From: Lachnospiraceae bacterium
Lineage (GTDB): Bacteria > Bacillota > Clostridia > Lachnospirales > Lachnospiraceae
Assembly: GCA_011959285.1 (NCBI GenBank)
Contig: BLLW01000023.1
Span: 1-52,236 of the forward strand
Direction: 5' to 3'
Length of the DNA: 52,236 bases
Of the stretch, positions 7,250 through 16,001 are shown piece by piece. Made by a program: the position numbers and the translations under genes. Each line of letters opens with the position of its first letter. Position 1 is the stretch's first letter. Under the pieces are notes generated by a model. That model saw only the letters and a program-made list of their open reading frames with translations. It had not been told where the DNA came from and did no database searches.

Positions 7250-8120
7250 TTTTTCTTCTCCTTCTGTCCGTTCCAATCACTAAAATCACAAGGAACAAAA
7301 CGGCTGTCACTAGTTTCAGGTCACTGGAGGCAGGAATCACACGGATGGCGATTGCCACACAGGCTTTATAAAGCAACGATCCGATGATAACGCTGCTGGT
7401 CACCCTAAAAAAAGTCACTTTCTTGAAGATGCTGGTTCCTATGATGACGCTTGCAAGCCCAATCACCACAGTGCCTGTACCGCTGGATATATCAAAAAAA
7501 CGCTGTTGATTGGCAAAAATGCATCCACTCAAGCTCACAAGTCCGTTTGCAATGGAAAGCCCTATAACCTTGATCATTCCCTTATCTACTCCAAGGGAAG
7601 TGACGATGGTCTCATTGTCCCCCACCGCACGCAGCATAAAGCCTGACTGACTGTTCATATACCAATCTAAAAGAAATTTTGTTAAAATCATAATAACAAA
7701 AATCATCACGGCTGTCTTGTACTTTTCCAATGAAGAGGGAAAAATTATATTGATAAATTGATTATCAAATATATTCTCCTGATTGTAAATAGGAAGATTG
7801 GCTCTTCCCGCTATGCGCAAATTGACTGTGTACAGTGCCGTCATCATAATAATGCCGGAAAGCAGGTCGCGCACCTTGAATTTTACGTGTATCATCCCCG
7901 TGATCATCCCCACCAGCGCACCTGCTGCAAAAGAAATCGGCAGCGTCAGATAAGGATTCATCTCCTTTGAAATCAGGATGCAGGCGATGGCTGCCCCCAT
8001 GGGGAAGCTGCCATCCACTGTAAGGTCCGGGAAATCCAATATTTTGTATGTGATATACACCCCCAACGCCATAATGGCATATATCATTCCCTGTTCTAAA
8101 ACACTTAATATCAAAGCCAC
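7242..8120 (-). CDS. ABC transporter permease (TrpY-like)
   Basis: 292 residues with a GTG start preceded by AGG at a proper distance. About eight hydrophobic segments and the pattern GVYITYKILDFPDLTVDGSFPMGAA near the N-terminus are typical of the branched-chain-type permease family (LivH-like) that accompanies DUF534 binding proteins. It forms the membrane channel of the importer and is co-transcribed with the binding protein (31 bp upstream) and the overlapping ATPase. Substrate tryptophan is inferred from the T-box. Confidence 0.9.
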   Translation of the reverse strand: MALILSVLEQGMIYAIMALGVYITYKILDFPDLTVDGSFPMGAAIACILISKEMNPYLTLPISFAAGALVGMITGMIHVKFKVRDLLSGIIMMTALYTVNLRIAGRANLPIYNQENIFDNQFINIIFPSSLEKYKTAVMIFVIMILTKFLLDWYMNSQSGFMLRAVGDNETIVTSLGVDKGMIKVIGLSIANGLVSLSGCIFANQQRFFDISSGTGTVVIGLASVIIGTSIFKKVTFFRVTSSVIIGSLLYKACVAIAIRVIPASSDLKLVTAVLFLVILVIGTDRRRRKNA

Positions 8121-8150
8121 TTTTCTTACCTGCCTTCCTTAAACCTAAAC

Positions 8151-9191
8151 TTATTCTACTATAATTTCATCAAATTTTTCGTATGCACGATTTACAAACG
8201 ATTCTTCCAAAACAAGCCCTGCTTTATCTGCAGCAGCGGTATTCACATAAAGACTTGCCTCGGTTATCACATCATAAGAAAGATCTGACGCCTTTGCTTC
8301 TCCCTTCAAAACCTTTGCCGCCATTGCGCCTGTCTGTTTACCCAATTCAAAATATTCCAGACCCATAGACGCCACGCAGCCGTTTTTTACCTGTTCTACT
8401 TCGGAACCAAATACCGGTATACCTTCTTTATCTGCCGCATCAAGAACCGTCTGCAATGCAGATACCACTGTATTGTCCGTCAGATTCGTGATACAGTCAA
8501 CTCTTGCAGCTAAATCGGCGGCTGCCATGGGTATATCGGCAATAGTATTGATACCGCTGTCCACAATCTCAAATCCGTAATCATCTGCATATTTTTTATA
8601 TTCTGCTATGGTGCTTTCGGAATTTGTCTCGCTGGTGGTGTATAAAATACCGATTTTCTCAGATTCCGGTAAGAGCTCGCGGATCATTTCCAGCTGATTC
8701 GTTACAGGAAGGGCATCCGATGTACCTGTCACATTTCCTACGCTGACACCATCTTCATCTGCAAGCCCTGCCGCCACCGGATCCGATACTGCCGTATAAA
8801 TGACAGGAATCTCCGTTTTCAAGCAGGAATTGTATGCGCTCATGGCGCTCGGCGTTGCAATGGCACAGATCAAATCTACCTTTTGGGATACATAATTGTC
8901 TGCAATGGTACTTGCAGTACCCATATCCGCCTGCGCATTGTCAAAAAGGACCGTCAGATTTTCTCCCTCCACAATGCCTTCCTCTGCAAGACCTGCCAGG
9001 AAACCTTCCCGGCAGTTATCTAAGGAACCATGCTCTGCAAACTGGGAAATACCGATGGTATAGCTTTTCTCTGCCGATGCTTTTGCCTCCGCAGATGCCT
9101 CTTCTGCCCCTGTACTGCCATTGCTGCCGCAGGCAGTCATAGCCATCGTCATTGCAATTGCCATCAAAATAGATACAGTTTTTTTCTTCAT
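8151..9191 (-). CDS. ABC transporter substrate-binding lipoprotein (TrpX-like, DUF534)
   Basis: 346 residues. A lipoprotein signal with lipobox AMTAC (Cys21) anchors it outside the membrane. The mature part has the two-lobed periplasmic-binding-protein pattern of the DUF534 (ABC_sub_bind) family: YTIGISQFAEHGSLD at the start, then VDLICAIATPSA and IPVIYTAVSDPVAAGL. It is the first gene of the operon, and its leader is a T-box whose specifier reads TGG, so binding of tryptophan or an indole compound is the best guess. The family also includes systems for other ligands. Confidence 0.9.
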   Translation of the reverse strand: MKKKTVSILMAIAMTMAMTACGSNGSTGAEEASAEAKASAEKSYTIGISQFAEHGSLDNCREGFLAGLAEEGIVEGENLTVLFDNAQADMGTASTIADNYVSQKVDLICAIATPSAMSAYNSCLKTEIPVIYTAVSDPVAAGLADEDGVSVGNVTGTSDALPVTNQLEMIRELLPESEKIGILYTTSETNSESTIAEYKKYADDYGFEIVDSGINTIADIPMAAADLAARVDCITNLTDNTVVSALQTVLDAADKEGIPVFGSEVEQVKNGCVASMGLEYFELGKQTGAMAAKVLKGEAKASDLSYDVITEASLYVNTAAADKAGLVLEESFVNRAYEKFDEIIVE

Positions 9192-9279
9192 AATCTTCCT
9201 CCATTCCGAAGCATTTTTATGCTTCTGCTGTTTTTTTCAGCAAACAATAAGCACTAAACGCTGCAGGCATTTTTATGAT

Positions 9280-9314
9280 AAAAAAAAACGCCTCAAGCAA
9301 CTATGCTTGAGACG
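9280..9314 (-). terminator. T-box intrinsic terminator
   Basis: Stem CGTCTCAAGCA/TGCTTGAGGCG (9289-9314, one mismatch) is followed on the minus strand by nine U. It is the OFF structure of the T-box and lies about 90 nt before the binding-protein start codon. Confidence 0.9.
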
Positions 9315-9562
9315 GTAATATATCATATATTATCGCGGTACCACTCAAATTGACGAAATGTCCACTCATTCATGTACTATCATACATGCCGGTTTGATAA
9401 CGGATCCGGTTTCCCGCCAGCGCCTACTATTCGTTCGGGCCATCCTCGAAAGTCCATTCACCATACATCCCTCTACTGCAATCCCACCGCCTGCAGCTCT
9501 CTTTGAAAGTTCCGACTGGTTACTCCTCTTCCTCATCGGTTTGAATTATTTGCTTTAGTTTT
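9283..9562 (-). promoter_or_regulatory. T-box riboswitch, Trp specifier
   Basis: The leader contains the T-box core GAGTGGTACCGCG (9334-9346), a long stem I region (about 9430-9540, with AGAGAG and GATGAGGAAGAGG elements) and a terminator. In the specifier loop the sequence GAATGGACTTTCGAGG puts TGG (Trp) at 9454-9456. Uncharged tRNA-Trp would favour the antiterminator and switch on the transporter. The specifier assignment is by eye and fits the TrpXYZ-like genes downstream. Confidence 0.88.
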
Positions 9563-9567
9563 ATATT

Positions 9568-9596
9568 AATATACTCACTTTCTCTAGTTCTGTCAA
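9568..9596 (-). promoter_or_regulatory. Promoter of the T-box operon
   Basis: Perfect -35 TTGACA (9591-9596), a 17-bp spacer and TATATT (9568-9573). Confidence 0.8.
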
Positions 9597-9688
9597 CTCT
9601 TTTTTTACCGTCGATAGCGTAAGTTTATTGTAGGAATAGTACAGACAGAATAGCCCCTTGATTCGGTCAGACTTATGCTCCACATATC

Positions 9689-10474
9689 TTATCCAACACA
9701 CATCAGCCCATACATTATCGCACATATAAGCAAACTGATTATACTTACTTTATTTGTTCTATAGTTTGCATTTGCAGGATTCCACTTTTTTATTTTGCTA
9801 TTTTCAAATAAGAATCCAGTGGTTGCACTCATTATACCCAAAAGTAGCAATCCACATATTTTCATCGCAGGCAGTGTATTATTCTCAATTCCCTTTATTT
9901 CAAATACAATAACCGCCATTCCTATCCCTACACATAATATCAAAGAAAATATTGCAGTTACTGGAATACTGCGTTTGGCACGTTTCCTGTCATCTTCTCT
10001 GCGATAGATTTTATCTATCATTTTGTAGTTGCTCATTTCTATGCTTGTGGTAAAATTCAGTATATATGCAACGATCAGAACGCCATTAAACCATTGCATT
10101 TTCAAATTCATTCCATTTATCACACAAAGCAGAAAAATATATATAGTAGACATGCTTCCAATATGCAAATCAATCTGTACAAGCAGTTTCTTCACTTCAA
10201 AAATATTATACTCTATCTTGTCATCAAATCCTGCAATTCCATTAAAAGAATTATTTTTTATCGCATTGGAAAAATAGATATGCAGGAACAGTTGTATTGG
10301 AATGCATAGAATAAACATACAGATAAAGATCCCAACACTAAAAATATCCGTTATTGCACTGTGAATGATATATGCCAATATACATAAAACAGATATTCCT
10401 ATAAAAATCCATGACATCAGTCCTTTCTTTTTGCGATAGTACATTAAATTTTCCGCTAATTGATTTTCATTCAT
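9689..10474 (-). CDS. Hypothetical polytopic membrane protein
   Basis: 261 residues from MNENQLAENL at 10474, chosen because GGAG lies 9 nt upstream; an in-frame ATG at 10531 has no such site. About eight hydrophobic segments are arranged in pairs, with a cytoplasmic loop containing YRREDDRKRAKR between the fourth and fifth. No family recognised. The gene and its surroundings are noticeably more AT-rich than the neighbours, which may point to recent acquisition. It stands alone between the T-box operon and ssrA, and no clear terminator follows it. Confidence 0.65.
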   Translation of the reverse strand: MNENQLAENLMYYRKKKGLMSWIFIGISVLCILAYIIHSAITDIFSVGIFICMFILCIPIQLFLHIYFSNAIKNNSFNGIAGFDDKIEYNIFEVKKLLVQIDLHIGSMSTIYIFLLCVINGMNLKMQWFNGVLIVAYILNFTTSIEMSNYKMIDKIYRREDDRKRAKRSIPVTAIFSLILCVGIGMAVIVFEIKGIENNTLPAMKICGLLLLGIMSATTGFLFENSKIKKWNPANANYRTNKVSIISLLICAIMYGLMCVG

Positions 10475-10531
10475 ATTACGCATCTCCGTATAATTCTGAT
10501 AGCAATAATATACTGATTTATCCAGTTGCAC

Positions 10532-10830
10532 TCTACCAACTATATAGAAAATATGGGCAACTATATGGCAACTATTAGTTGCAACTGCTGTTTTTTCTGC
10601 TATTAGTCCAATTTTATAGAATTGTTACTTCCATATATCCTAAGTTCTTATTCTTTTTTTAACATCATTCCTATTTTTTATCCAATTTAGCAAAACGGTA
10701 CTCAAAGGAATTACTACATAATACATAATTTCACTTTTGAAACACTTAAATAATATTGAACTCATTATTCCCATCTGCTTCCACAGGTAATTCATTTATC
10801 CATAAGTTAAACAGTATACTTCTTTTAATG
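10532..10830. other. AT-rich intergenic stretch with AGTTGC repeats
   Basis: The 410 bp between the membrane protein start (10474) and ssrA hold no convincing gene. On the minus strand three AGTTGC motifs (at 10581-10586, 10568-10573 and 10557-10562) and a related AGTTGG near 10539 are spaced roughly 11-18 bp apart, upstream of the membrane protein gene. They could be a regulator site. Confidence 0.35.
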
Positions 10831-10873
10831 AAAAAATTCTTAAAAACCGAATCAAAAATCAAGCCTTTAAGAA
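10831..10873 (-). terminator. Terminator of ssrA
   Basis: TTCTTAAA pairs with TTTAAGAA across a partly paired 20-nt interior and is followed by TTTTTTC on the minus strand, 11 nt after the tmRNA 3' end. Confidence 0.75.
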
Positions 10874-10883
10874 CTTTTCAATA

Positions 10884-11229
10884 TGGAATAGGCGGGAGTC
10901 GAACCCGCGTCCAAAGACCCATTCCCTGTCCTTCTACTATCATAGTCGATTATTTCGGGAAACCCTCATTCCCTCCTAAACCAGGAAACCGACACCCCGG
11001 TTTATTCAGTAGCTTCATGATACGCCCACAGGTGCAAAGCTTAGCCTGTGTCGTTTCCTACATAGTCGATGCCCGGTTCCTAATGTGTAGGTGCACTAGG
11101 GCGGACAGCTGCCATTAGGCAGCGTATGCTAAATTATCTTCAGCGTTTATATTTATTTTTGCGATTTGACGCATCGCCTGCGGATAGCTTCTCCAGCTGC
11201 AAGACCCCTGTCGAAACCTTTACTATCCC
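10884..11229 (-). ncRNA. ssrA: Transfer-messenger RNA (tmRNA)
   Basis: 346 nt. The 5' end GGGATAG pairs with CTATTCC at the 3' end to form the acceptor stem, with discriminator A; CCA is not encoded. The 5' domain continues AAGGTTTCGACAGGGGTC and the 3' end contains GACGCGGGTTCGACTCCCGC, both hallmarks of tmRNA. The tag reading frame at 11115-11144 encodes AEDNLAYAA followed by TAA. It rescues ribosomes stalled on broken mRNAs together with SmpB, encoded just upstream; RNase R, next in line, degrades the released mRNA. Confidence 0.97.
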
Positions 11230-11240
11230 TTATTAATTTT

Positions 11241-11274
11241 ATTATAATAAAGAGGTTATAAAAATGCAACCTCT
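11241..11274 (-). promoter_or_regulatory. ssrA promoter overlapping the smpB terminator hairpin
   Basis: TTGCAT (11264-11269), a 17-bp spacer and TATAAT (11241-11246) place the start at the tmRNA 5' end. The same DNA forms a hairpin AGAGGTT/AACCTCT (11251-11274) followed by TTATTATAAT, a likely terminator for smpB. Confidence 0.7.
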
Positions 11275-11284
11275 ATACTCTATT

Positions 11285-11752
11285 TTATGCCCGAAGCCTT
11301 ATTTTCATTTCCTTTTCAGCTTCTCTTTTTTGATCCTTTTTAGCGATATCCTGACGCTTGTCATAGAGCTTTTTGCCCTTGGCAAGACCAATCTCTATTT
11401 TGGCTCTGCCATCTTTAAAATATACCTGCAGGGGGACAATTGTGTATCCCTTCTCGGAACTATTTCCAATCAGTTTGCGAATCTGCTGCTTATGCAGCAG
11501 AAGTTTTCTTACCCGCAAAGGATCCTTATTGAAAATGTTTCCCTTTTCATAAGGACTGATGTGCATGCCATAAATAAACACCTCACCGTTTTCAATTCGT
11601 ATGAAGGCTTCCTTGATGCTGCATTTACCCATGCGCAGAGACTTCACTTCCGTTCCATGAAGCACCAGACCTGCCTCATATTTCTCTTCTATGAAGTAAT
11701 CGTGATATGCTTTTTTATTGTTTGCGACCAGCTTCATTTCTTCTTTCGCCAT
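11285..11752 (-). CDS. smpB: SsrA-binding protein SmpB
   Basis: 155 residues, the normal length. Diagnostic segments include [29 protein letters not shown] near residue 35, and the basic C-terminal tail [20 protein letters not shown] that enters the ribosomal mRNA channel. SmpB binds tmRNA and brings it to stalled ribosomes. The gene lies between rnr (61 bp upstream) and ssrA, an arrangement conserved in Firmicutes. Confidence 0.98.
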   Translation of the reverse strand: MAKEEMKLVANNKKAYHDYFIEEKYEAGLVLHGTEVKSLRMGKCSIKEAFIRIENGEVFIYGMHISPYEKGNIFNKDPLRVRKLLLHKQQIRKLIGNSSEKGYTIVPLQVYFKDGRAKIEIGLAKGKKLYDKRQDIAKKDQKREAEKEMKIRLRA

Positions 11753-11812
11753 ATGCTTCGCACATCCTTTCCTTTTCAGACTTAAGTCAACACCTATAGC
11801 AAACTGACGCCA

Positions 11813-13960
11813 TCAGCCTTCTTCTCTATCTTCCTCCGGCGCCAGCACAAAGTCAATACTCTTTTGGAAATAATCCACGCCGTCCACCACGATTCGGATT
11901 CTCTGTCCCAACTTGAAGCTCCTGCCTGTATCCCTGCCTAACATCTCATAGGTTTCCTCACTATAGTAATAGTAATCTCCGAAAAGCCTTGATACATGAA
12001 TCAAACCTTCCACGGTGTTGGGCAGTTCTACATAGATTCCCCATGAGGTAATCCCTGAAATGACGCCCTCAAAGATTTCTCCAATTTTCTGTTCCATAAA
12101 CTGCACCTTTTTCAGTTTATCCGTCTCCCGCTCCGCTTCATCTGCCCTGCGCTCCATTTCTGAAGCGTGTTTTGCTACTTCCGGCAGAATCGACTGATAG
12201 TGGTCTATCCGTTCCCCATTCATCCGTCCCCGCAGCTGCTCTTTGATAATGCGGTGAATCTGAAGATCTGGATATCTCCTTATGGGGGAGGTAAAATGAC
12301 AGTAAAACTGACACGCCAGCCCAAAGTGACCGGTACAATCCACCGTATACTGTGCACGCTTCATACTGCGTAAGGTCAGCCTGCTGATCAGCGCCTCTTC
12401 CTCGGTCCCTTCGATCTTTCCAAGAAGCTTTTGAATTTCCTTGGGATGTATTTCATTGTCGCCACTTTTCACCTTGATATGATATCCAAAGTTGTTGATG
12501 AAGGTGCCTAGCTTTAAAATCTTTTCCGGGTCGGGATAATCATGCGTCCTGTAGACAAAGGGAAGTTCCATCCAGTAAAAATGCTGTGCCACCGTCTCAT
12601 TGGCAAGGAGCATAAAGTCCTCTATGAGCTTCGTCGCCGCATTTCTTTCGTACGGTTTGATGGAAACGGGCACGCCGTCCTTGTCTAAAAGAATCTTGCT
12701 CTCTGGAAAGTCGAAGTCGATGGAACCCCGTTTCTTTCTTTTTTCTCTTAAGAGGTCAGATAGTTCTTTCATCAAGAAGAACATGGGCACAAATGACTCA
12801 AACTGCTCCTGGGTATCGCTGTCCCCTTCCAGAATTTTATTGACATCCGTATAACTCATTCTCTGATCAACACATATAACCGTCTCTGCAATTTCATGAT
12901 CAATGACTTCGCCTTTTTTATTGATGGTCATAAGGCAGCTAAGGGCAAGCCGGTCTTCCTTCATGTTTAAGGAACAGATGCCGTTAGAGAGCACATGGGG
13001 CAACATGGGAATCACCCGGTCTACCAGATAAACACTGGTTCCCCGCTTTTCGGCTTCCCTGTCCAAGGCAGAATTTTCCTGCACATAATTGGTCACATCT
13101 GCAATGTGTACGCCCAAAAGATAATTGTCTCCCTCCTTTGACAAGCTGACAGCATCATCTAAATCCTTTGCATCCTCGCCGTCAATGGTCACCATCTGCA
13201 CTGTGCGCAGATCCTTACGCCCTTCCCGATCCTTAAGGCTTACCTCCTTTGCCACACGCAGTCCTTGATTTAATACCCTTTCGGGAAATTCCATGGGGAG
13301 ATCAAACCCTTTCACGATAGAAAGGATGTCCACCCCGGGATCATTGACATGACCAAGGATCTCAACTACTTTCCCTTCCGGCTTATGCCTTTCATCGCCG
13401 TATTCCGTCAGTTCCACTACAACCTTATGCCCTGTGACCGCTCCTTTAGAACGTTCTATAGGCACAAAAATATCTGAAGGCAATTTTTCATTGTCAGGAA
13501 TGACGAATCCAAATTTCCCTGCTTTATCAAAGGTTCCCACGATCCGTTTAAGTTCATGGGACAAAATGGAGACAATCTTTGCCTCCTGTCTCTTGCCATG
13601 CTGTCCCGGCAAAAGTTCCACCATTACCCTGTCCTTATGGAATGCTCCGTTTACTTCATTTTCCGGTATGAAAAAATCCTGGACCTGCCCTTCTATCTCC
13701 ACAAATCCAAATCCCTTGGCATTACTGATAAAAGTTCCTGATAGCTGGGAAGGTACACCGTCTCCCTTAATATACTTCCCCCGTCTGGTTAACTGAAGCT
13801 TTCCTTCTTTTACCAGTTCTTCCAAAATTTCTTTCAGTTCCCCGCGTTCCTCCGCCTTAACCTGCATAAAGTCAGCAAGTTCTTTTTCCTTCATAGGAAT
13901 ATAAAAATCTGCTTCAACCAATTCGCCTATTTTATTTTTACGCTCTTGCCTAATTTCCAA
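11813..13960 (-). CDS. rnr: Ribonuclease R (3'-5' exoribonuclease)
   Basis: Domains in order: N-terminal winged-helix-like region, cold-shock domains (GTFISNAKGFGFVEIEG), the catalytic RNB domain with IDGEDAKDLDDAVSL, whose aspartates bind Mg2+, and a C-terminal S1 domain (GEIFEGVISGITSWGIYVELP). It degrades structured RNA and helps in trans-translation. I chose the TTG at 13960 (715 aa), with AGAGG 9 nt upstream; from there the N-terminus lines up with the usual family length. The frame stays open to a GTG at 14053, but that site lies directly after the secG terminator and has a badly spaced ribosome site. Confidence 0.93.
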   Translation of the reverse strand: MEIRQERKNKIGELVEADFYIPMKEKELADFMQVKAEERGELKEILEELVKEGKLQLTRRGKYIKGDGVPSQLSGTFISNAKGFGFVEIEGQVQDFFIPENEVNGAFHKDRVMVELLPGQHGKRQEAKIVSILSHELKRIVGTFDKAGKFGFVIPDNEKLPSDIFVPIERSKGAVTGHKVVVELTEYGDERHKPEGKVVEILGHVNDPGVDILSIVKGFDLPMEFPERVLNQGLRVAKEVSLKDREGRKDLRTVQMVTIDGEDAKDLDDAVSLSKEGDNYLLGVHIADVTNYVQENSALDREAEKRGTSVYLVDRVIPMLPHVLSNGICSLNMKEDRLALSCLMTINKKGEVIDHEIAETVICVDQRMSYTDVNKILEGDSDTQEQFESFVPMFFLMKELSDLLREKRKKRGSIDFDFPESKILLDKDGVPVSIKPYERNAATKLIEDFMLLANETVAQHFYWMELPFVYRTHDYPDPEKILKLGTFINNFGYHIKVKSGDNEIHPKEIQKLLGKIEGTEEEALISRLTLRSMKRAQYTVDCTGHFGLACQFYCHFTSPIRRYPDLQIHRIIKEQLRGRMNGERIDHYQSILPEVAKHASEMERRADEAERETDKLKKVQFMEQKIGEIFEGVISGITSWGIYVELPNTVEGLIHVSRLFGDYYYYSEETYEMLGRDTGRSFKLGQRIRIVVDGVDYFQKSIDFVLAPEEDREEG

Positions 13961-14060
13961 TTTCCGTTTCCTCTCTGCTGCAACATTACCAGCCAATGCT
14001 GCACTTTGCCAGACCTCCTTATGCCGGCAACAAAGCCAGACTTCTTCCAGCACCTTTCTG

Positions 14061-14092
14061 TCAAAAAAGGCATTCTTTTACAAGAATGCCTT
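14061..14092 (-). terminator. Terminator after secG
   Basis: Perfect 11-bp stem AAGGCATTCTT/AAGAATGCCTT (14067-14092) with a 4-nt loop, followed by TTTTTT on the minus strand, 5 bp after the secG stop codon. Confidence 0.9.
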
Positions 14093-14097
14093 AAGTC

Positions 14098-14337
14098 TCA
14101 AAAAACATTAAGATTTAAAATAATCGTCAGCAGCATGAACCCAATCGCGAGATACTTGGTAAGTTTCACCAGCTTTCCTTCCATGGAACGCCCCTTATTC
14201 TTTCCCCAGTATGTCTCAGCCGCACCGCTTATGGCTCCCAAACCTGCCGACTTGCCTTCCTGCATCAGTACGAGCACTGTAAGTGCTATACACAATATGA
14301 TAAAAATAATCTGAATAACGATTTTTAATACTCCCAT
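14098..14337 (-). CDS. secG: Preprotein translocase subunit SecG
   Basis: 79 residues from MGVLKIVIQ at 14337, with AGGAGG 7 nt upstream. Two transmembrane helices flank the conserved cytoplasmic loop VLMQEGKSAGLGAISG. SecG is the accessory subunit of the SecYEG export channel. Placement next to rnr and smpB is typical of Firmicutes. Confidence 0.95.
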   Translation of the reverse strand: MGVLKIVIQIIFIILCIALTVLVLMQEGKSAGLGAISGAAETYWGKNKGRSMEGKLVKLTKYLAIGFMLLTIILNLNVF

Positions 14338-14367
14338 TCTTACACCTCCTAATGCCAAGCAAAAGTT

Positions 14368-14396
14368 AGTGTAACACAAAAATCAACTGATTTCAA
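14368..14396 (-). promoter_or_regulatory. secG promoter
   Basis: TTGAAA (14391-14396), a 17-bp spacer and TACACT (14368-14373) on the minus strand, about 30 bp before the secG start codon. Confidence 0.6.
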
Positions 14397-14462
14397 GTAT
14401 TTTCTTTTCTTTCTCATCAATTGTGCAGTTACCTGTGCGCAGCCAACCTTGGGGCTAAACTT

Positions 14463-15884
14463 CTATTCCTGTGCTGCAGCTTCGCCTTCACCAGCCTGTG
14501 CTGCTTCCACTTCTGTCAGCACACCTTCCGGAGTCGCATGATACGCTTTCCCGTTCAGTTCTAAATCCTGGTTTCTTATAAGCACGCCCGTCTCATCAAA
14601 ATAGTAAGGCTGCCCGTCAATTTCATAGATACCTGTCACGATATGCCCTGCTGCATCCGCATAATAAGTTTTGTCTGCTGCCATAAACCAACCTGTCACC
14701 ATCTCGCCTGTGGCGGGATCATAATAGTAACAGCCGTCTTCTCTTGCATTCATTCCCGTAACTCGGATGCCTTCCGGGCTGAACAGATAGTTCTTCCCTC
14801 CAATCACCTGGACGCCAGTCAGCATGTGTCCGTCGTTGGCATCGAAATAATAAAAGTTTCCTTTCTCATCACTGAGCCATTCTCGTTTCATGGCGCCATT
14901 ATTGGCAGGATCATAGAAATATTTCAAGTCACCGAGCACTACCCAGCCCGAAGTCTTAACGCCATCTGCCGTAAAGTAATGGTCCGCTCCATCGATATTG
15001 CACTGTCCTCTGGCAATGCTTCCGTCCTGAGGAGACAGGTAGTAAGTGCCGGTGGCATCCGTAAACCATCCTCTGACCAAATTTCCTGCGCCGTCCAGAT
15101 AGTATTTGGTGTCATTGTGGGCAACCCAGCCCTTCTGCATTTTCCAATTGCGGTAAAAGCGTACATTTCCGTTACGTTCGATAAAGCCTTCCGGTATAAT
15201 CAGACTGCTGTAATCCTTATACTGGTAGTTGACGTCCACTCTTCCACCGACCCCATTGACGCTTCCATGGCTGGAATACTGCCAGAAGCACACATTGTTG
15301 TTGTATTCGCAAGTATCATTATACTGCGCCACCCATTTATCCCATCCCGTAATGCTCAGCTTCTGGACAAACATATTCTTGTTAGAATAAACCATGGGAT
15401 AATAACCTGCAGCATCGATGGCTGTACAGAATGCATTGATGATATCGATCAGCTGCTGGTCAGATAAATTTTTATGGCATTTGTCTTCAATATCAAAAAC
15501 AATGGGATAATTGACTGTATACGGTTCTATCCACTGCAGAACAAGATTTGCCTCGTTTGCCGCCTGCTCCGGCGTTGTGGCATAAGAGTAAAGATAGATT
15601 CCCGTCTTTATGCCTGCTGCCTGGGCGCCAGTAATATTGGCAGCAAATTGAGGATCCACGCCGCTTTTCGTGCTTCCCACCTTGATAAAGGTAAAATCGA
15701 TCCCTGAATTTGCCACCTGCCCCCAATTGACCGTTCCGTTATGCATAGACACATCGATGCCCTTTGCGATAGACCCACTTGAAGTCACCGCCATAACCTG
15801 ATCTGCCGGAAGAGTGCCAAGTGCTGCGACCATCAGCGCTGCTGCACAGATTCTTCGTATCATTGCTCTGCATTTTTTTATCAT
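14463..15884 (-). CDS. Secreted GH25 muramidase with cell-wall-binding repeats
   Basis: 473 residues. A signal peptide (cleavage probably after VMA, residue 32) precedes a GH25 lysozyme domain at about 38-215: KGIDVSMHNG carries Asp44 and IVFDIED carries Asp131 and Glu133, the expected catalytic acids. From about residue 225 on there are some ten choline-binding-like repeats of the type GWVxxxxxxYYxDxxG (CW_binding_1), which attach the enzyme to the wall. It cleaves the MurNAc-GlcNAc bond of peptidoglycan, and is likely a housekeeping autolysin since no phage genes are nearby. Good ribosome site AAAAGGAAC before the start. Confidence 0.93.
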   Translation of the reverse strand: MIKKCRAMIRRICAAALMVAALGTLPADQVMAVTSSGSIAKGIDVSMHNGTVNWGQVANSGIDFTFIKVGSTKSGVDPQFAANITGAQAAGIKTGIYLYSYATTPEQAANEANLVLQWIEPYTVNYPIVFDIEDKCHKNLSDQQLIDIINAFCTAIDAAGYYPMVYSNKNMFVQKLSITGWDKWVAQYNDTCEYNNNVCFWQYSSHGSVNGVGGRVDVNYQYKDYSSLIIPEGFIERNGNVRFYRNWKMQKGWVAHNDTKYYLDGAGNLVRGWFTDATGTYYLSPQDGSIARGQCNIDGADHYFTADGVKTSGWVVLGDLKYFYDPANNGAMKREWLSDEKGNFYYFDANDGHMLTGVQVIGGKNYLFSPEGIRVTGMNAREDGCYYYDPATGEMVTGWFMAADKTYYADAAGHIVTGIYEIDGQPYYFDETGVLIRNQDLELNGKAYHATPEGVLTEVEAAQAGEGEAAAQE

Positions 15885-16001
15885 TTGTTCCTTTTCCTCT
15901 CTTCTTAAGTGTTTCAGACATCATTTGTAATCTTGATACAATCTGCCCTTTTGAATTTTTTGAATAAAAGCCAAAAAGTAAAAGCAAGCCAAAAATCAGT
16001 A

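Noticed and set aside
10756-11118. 120-codon plus-strand ORF
   Set aside because: It runs through the antisense strand of the tmRNA gene; the RNA is clear and the ORF has no ribosome site.
14643-15467. 274-codon plus-strand ORF opposite the muramidase gene
   Set aside because: Shadow of the repetitive wall-binding coding sequence; no start signal and no recognisable protein pattern.
14463-15884. Muramidase as a prophage endolysin
   Set aside because: It has a signal peptide and no holin, tail or other phage genes nearby; a cellular autolysin is more likely.
15885-16001. Terminator after eno
   Set aside because: Only TTTTTGGCTT-type direct repeats are present; I could not form a convincing hairpin with a U-run.
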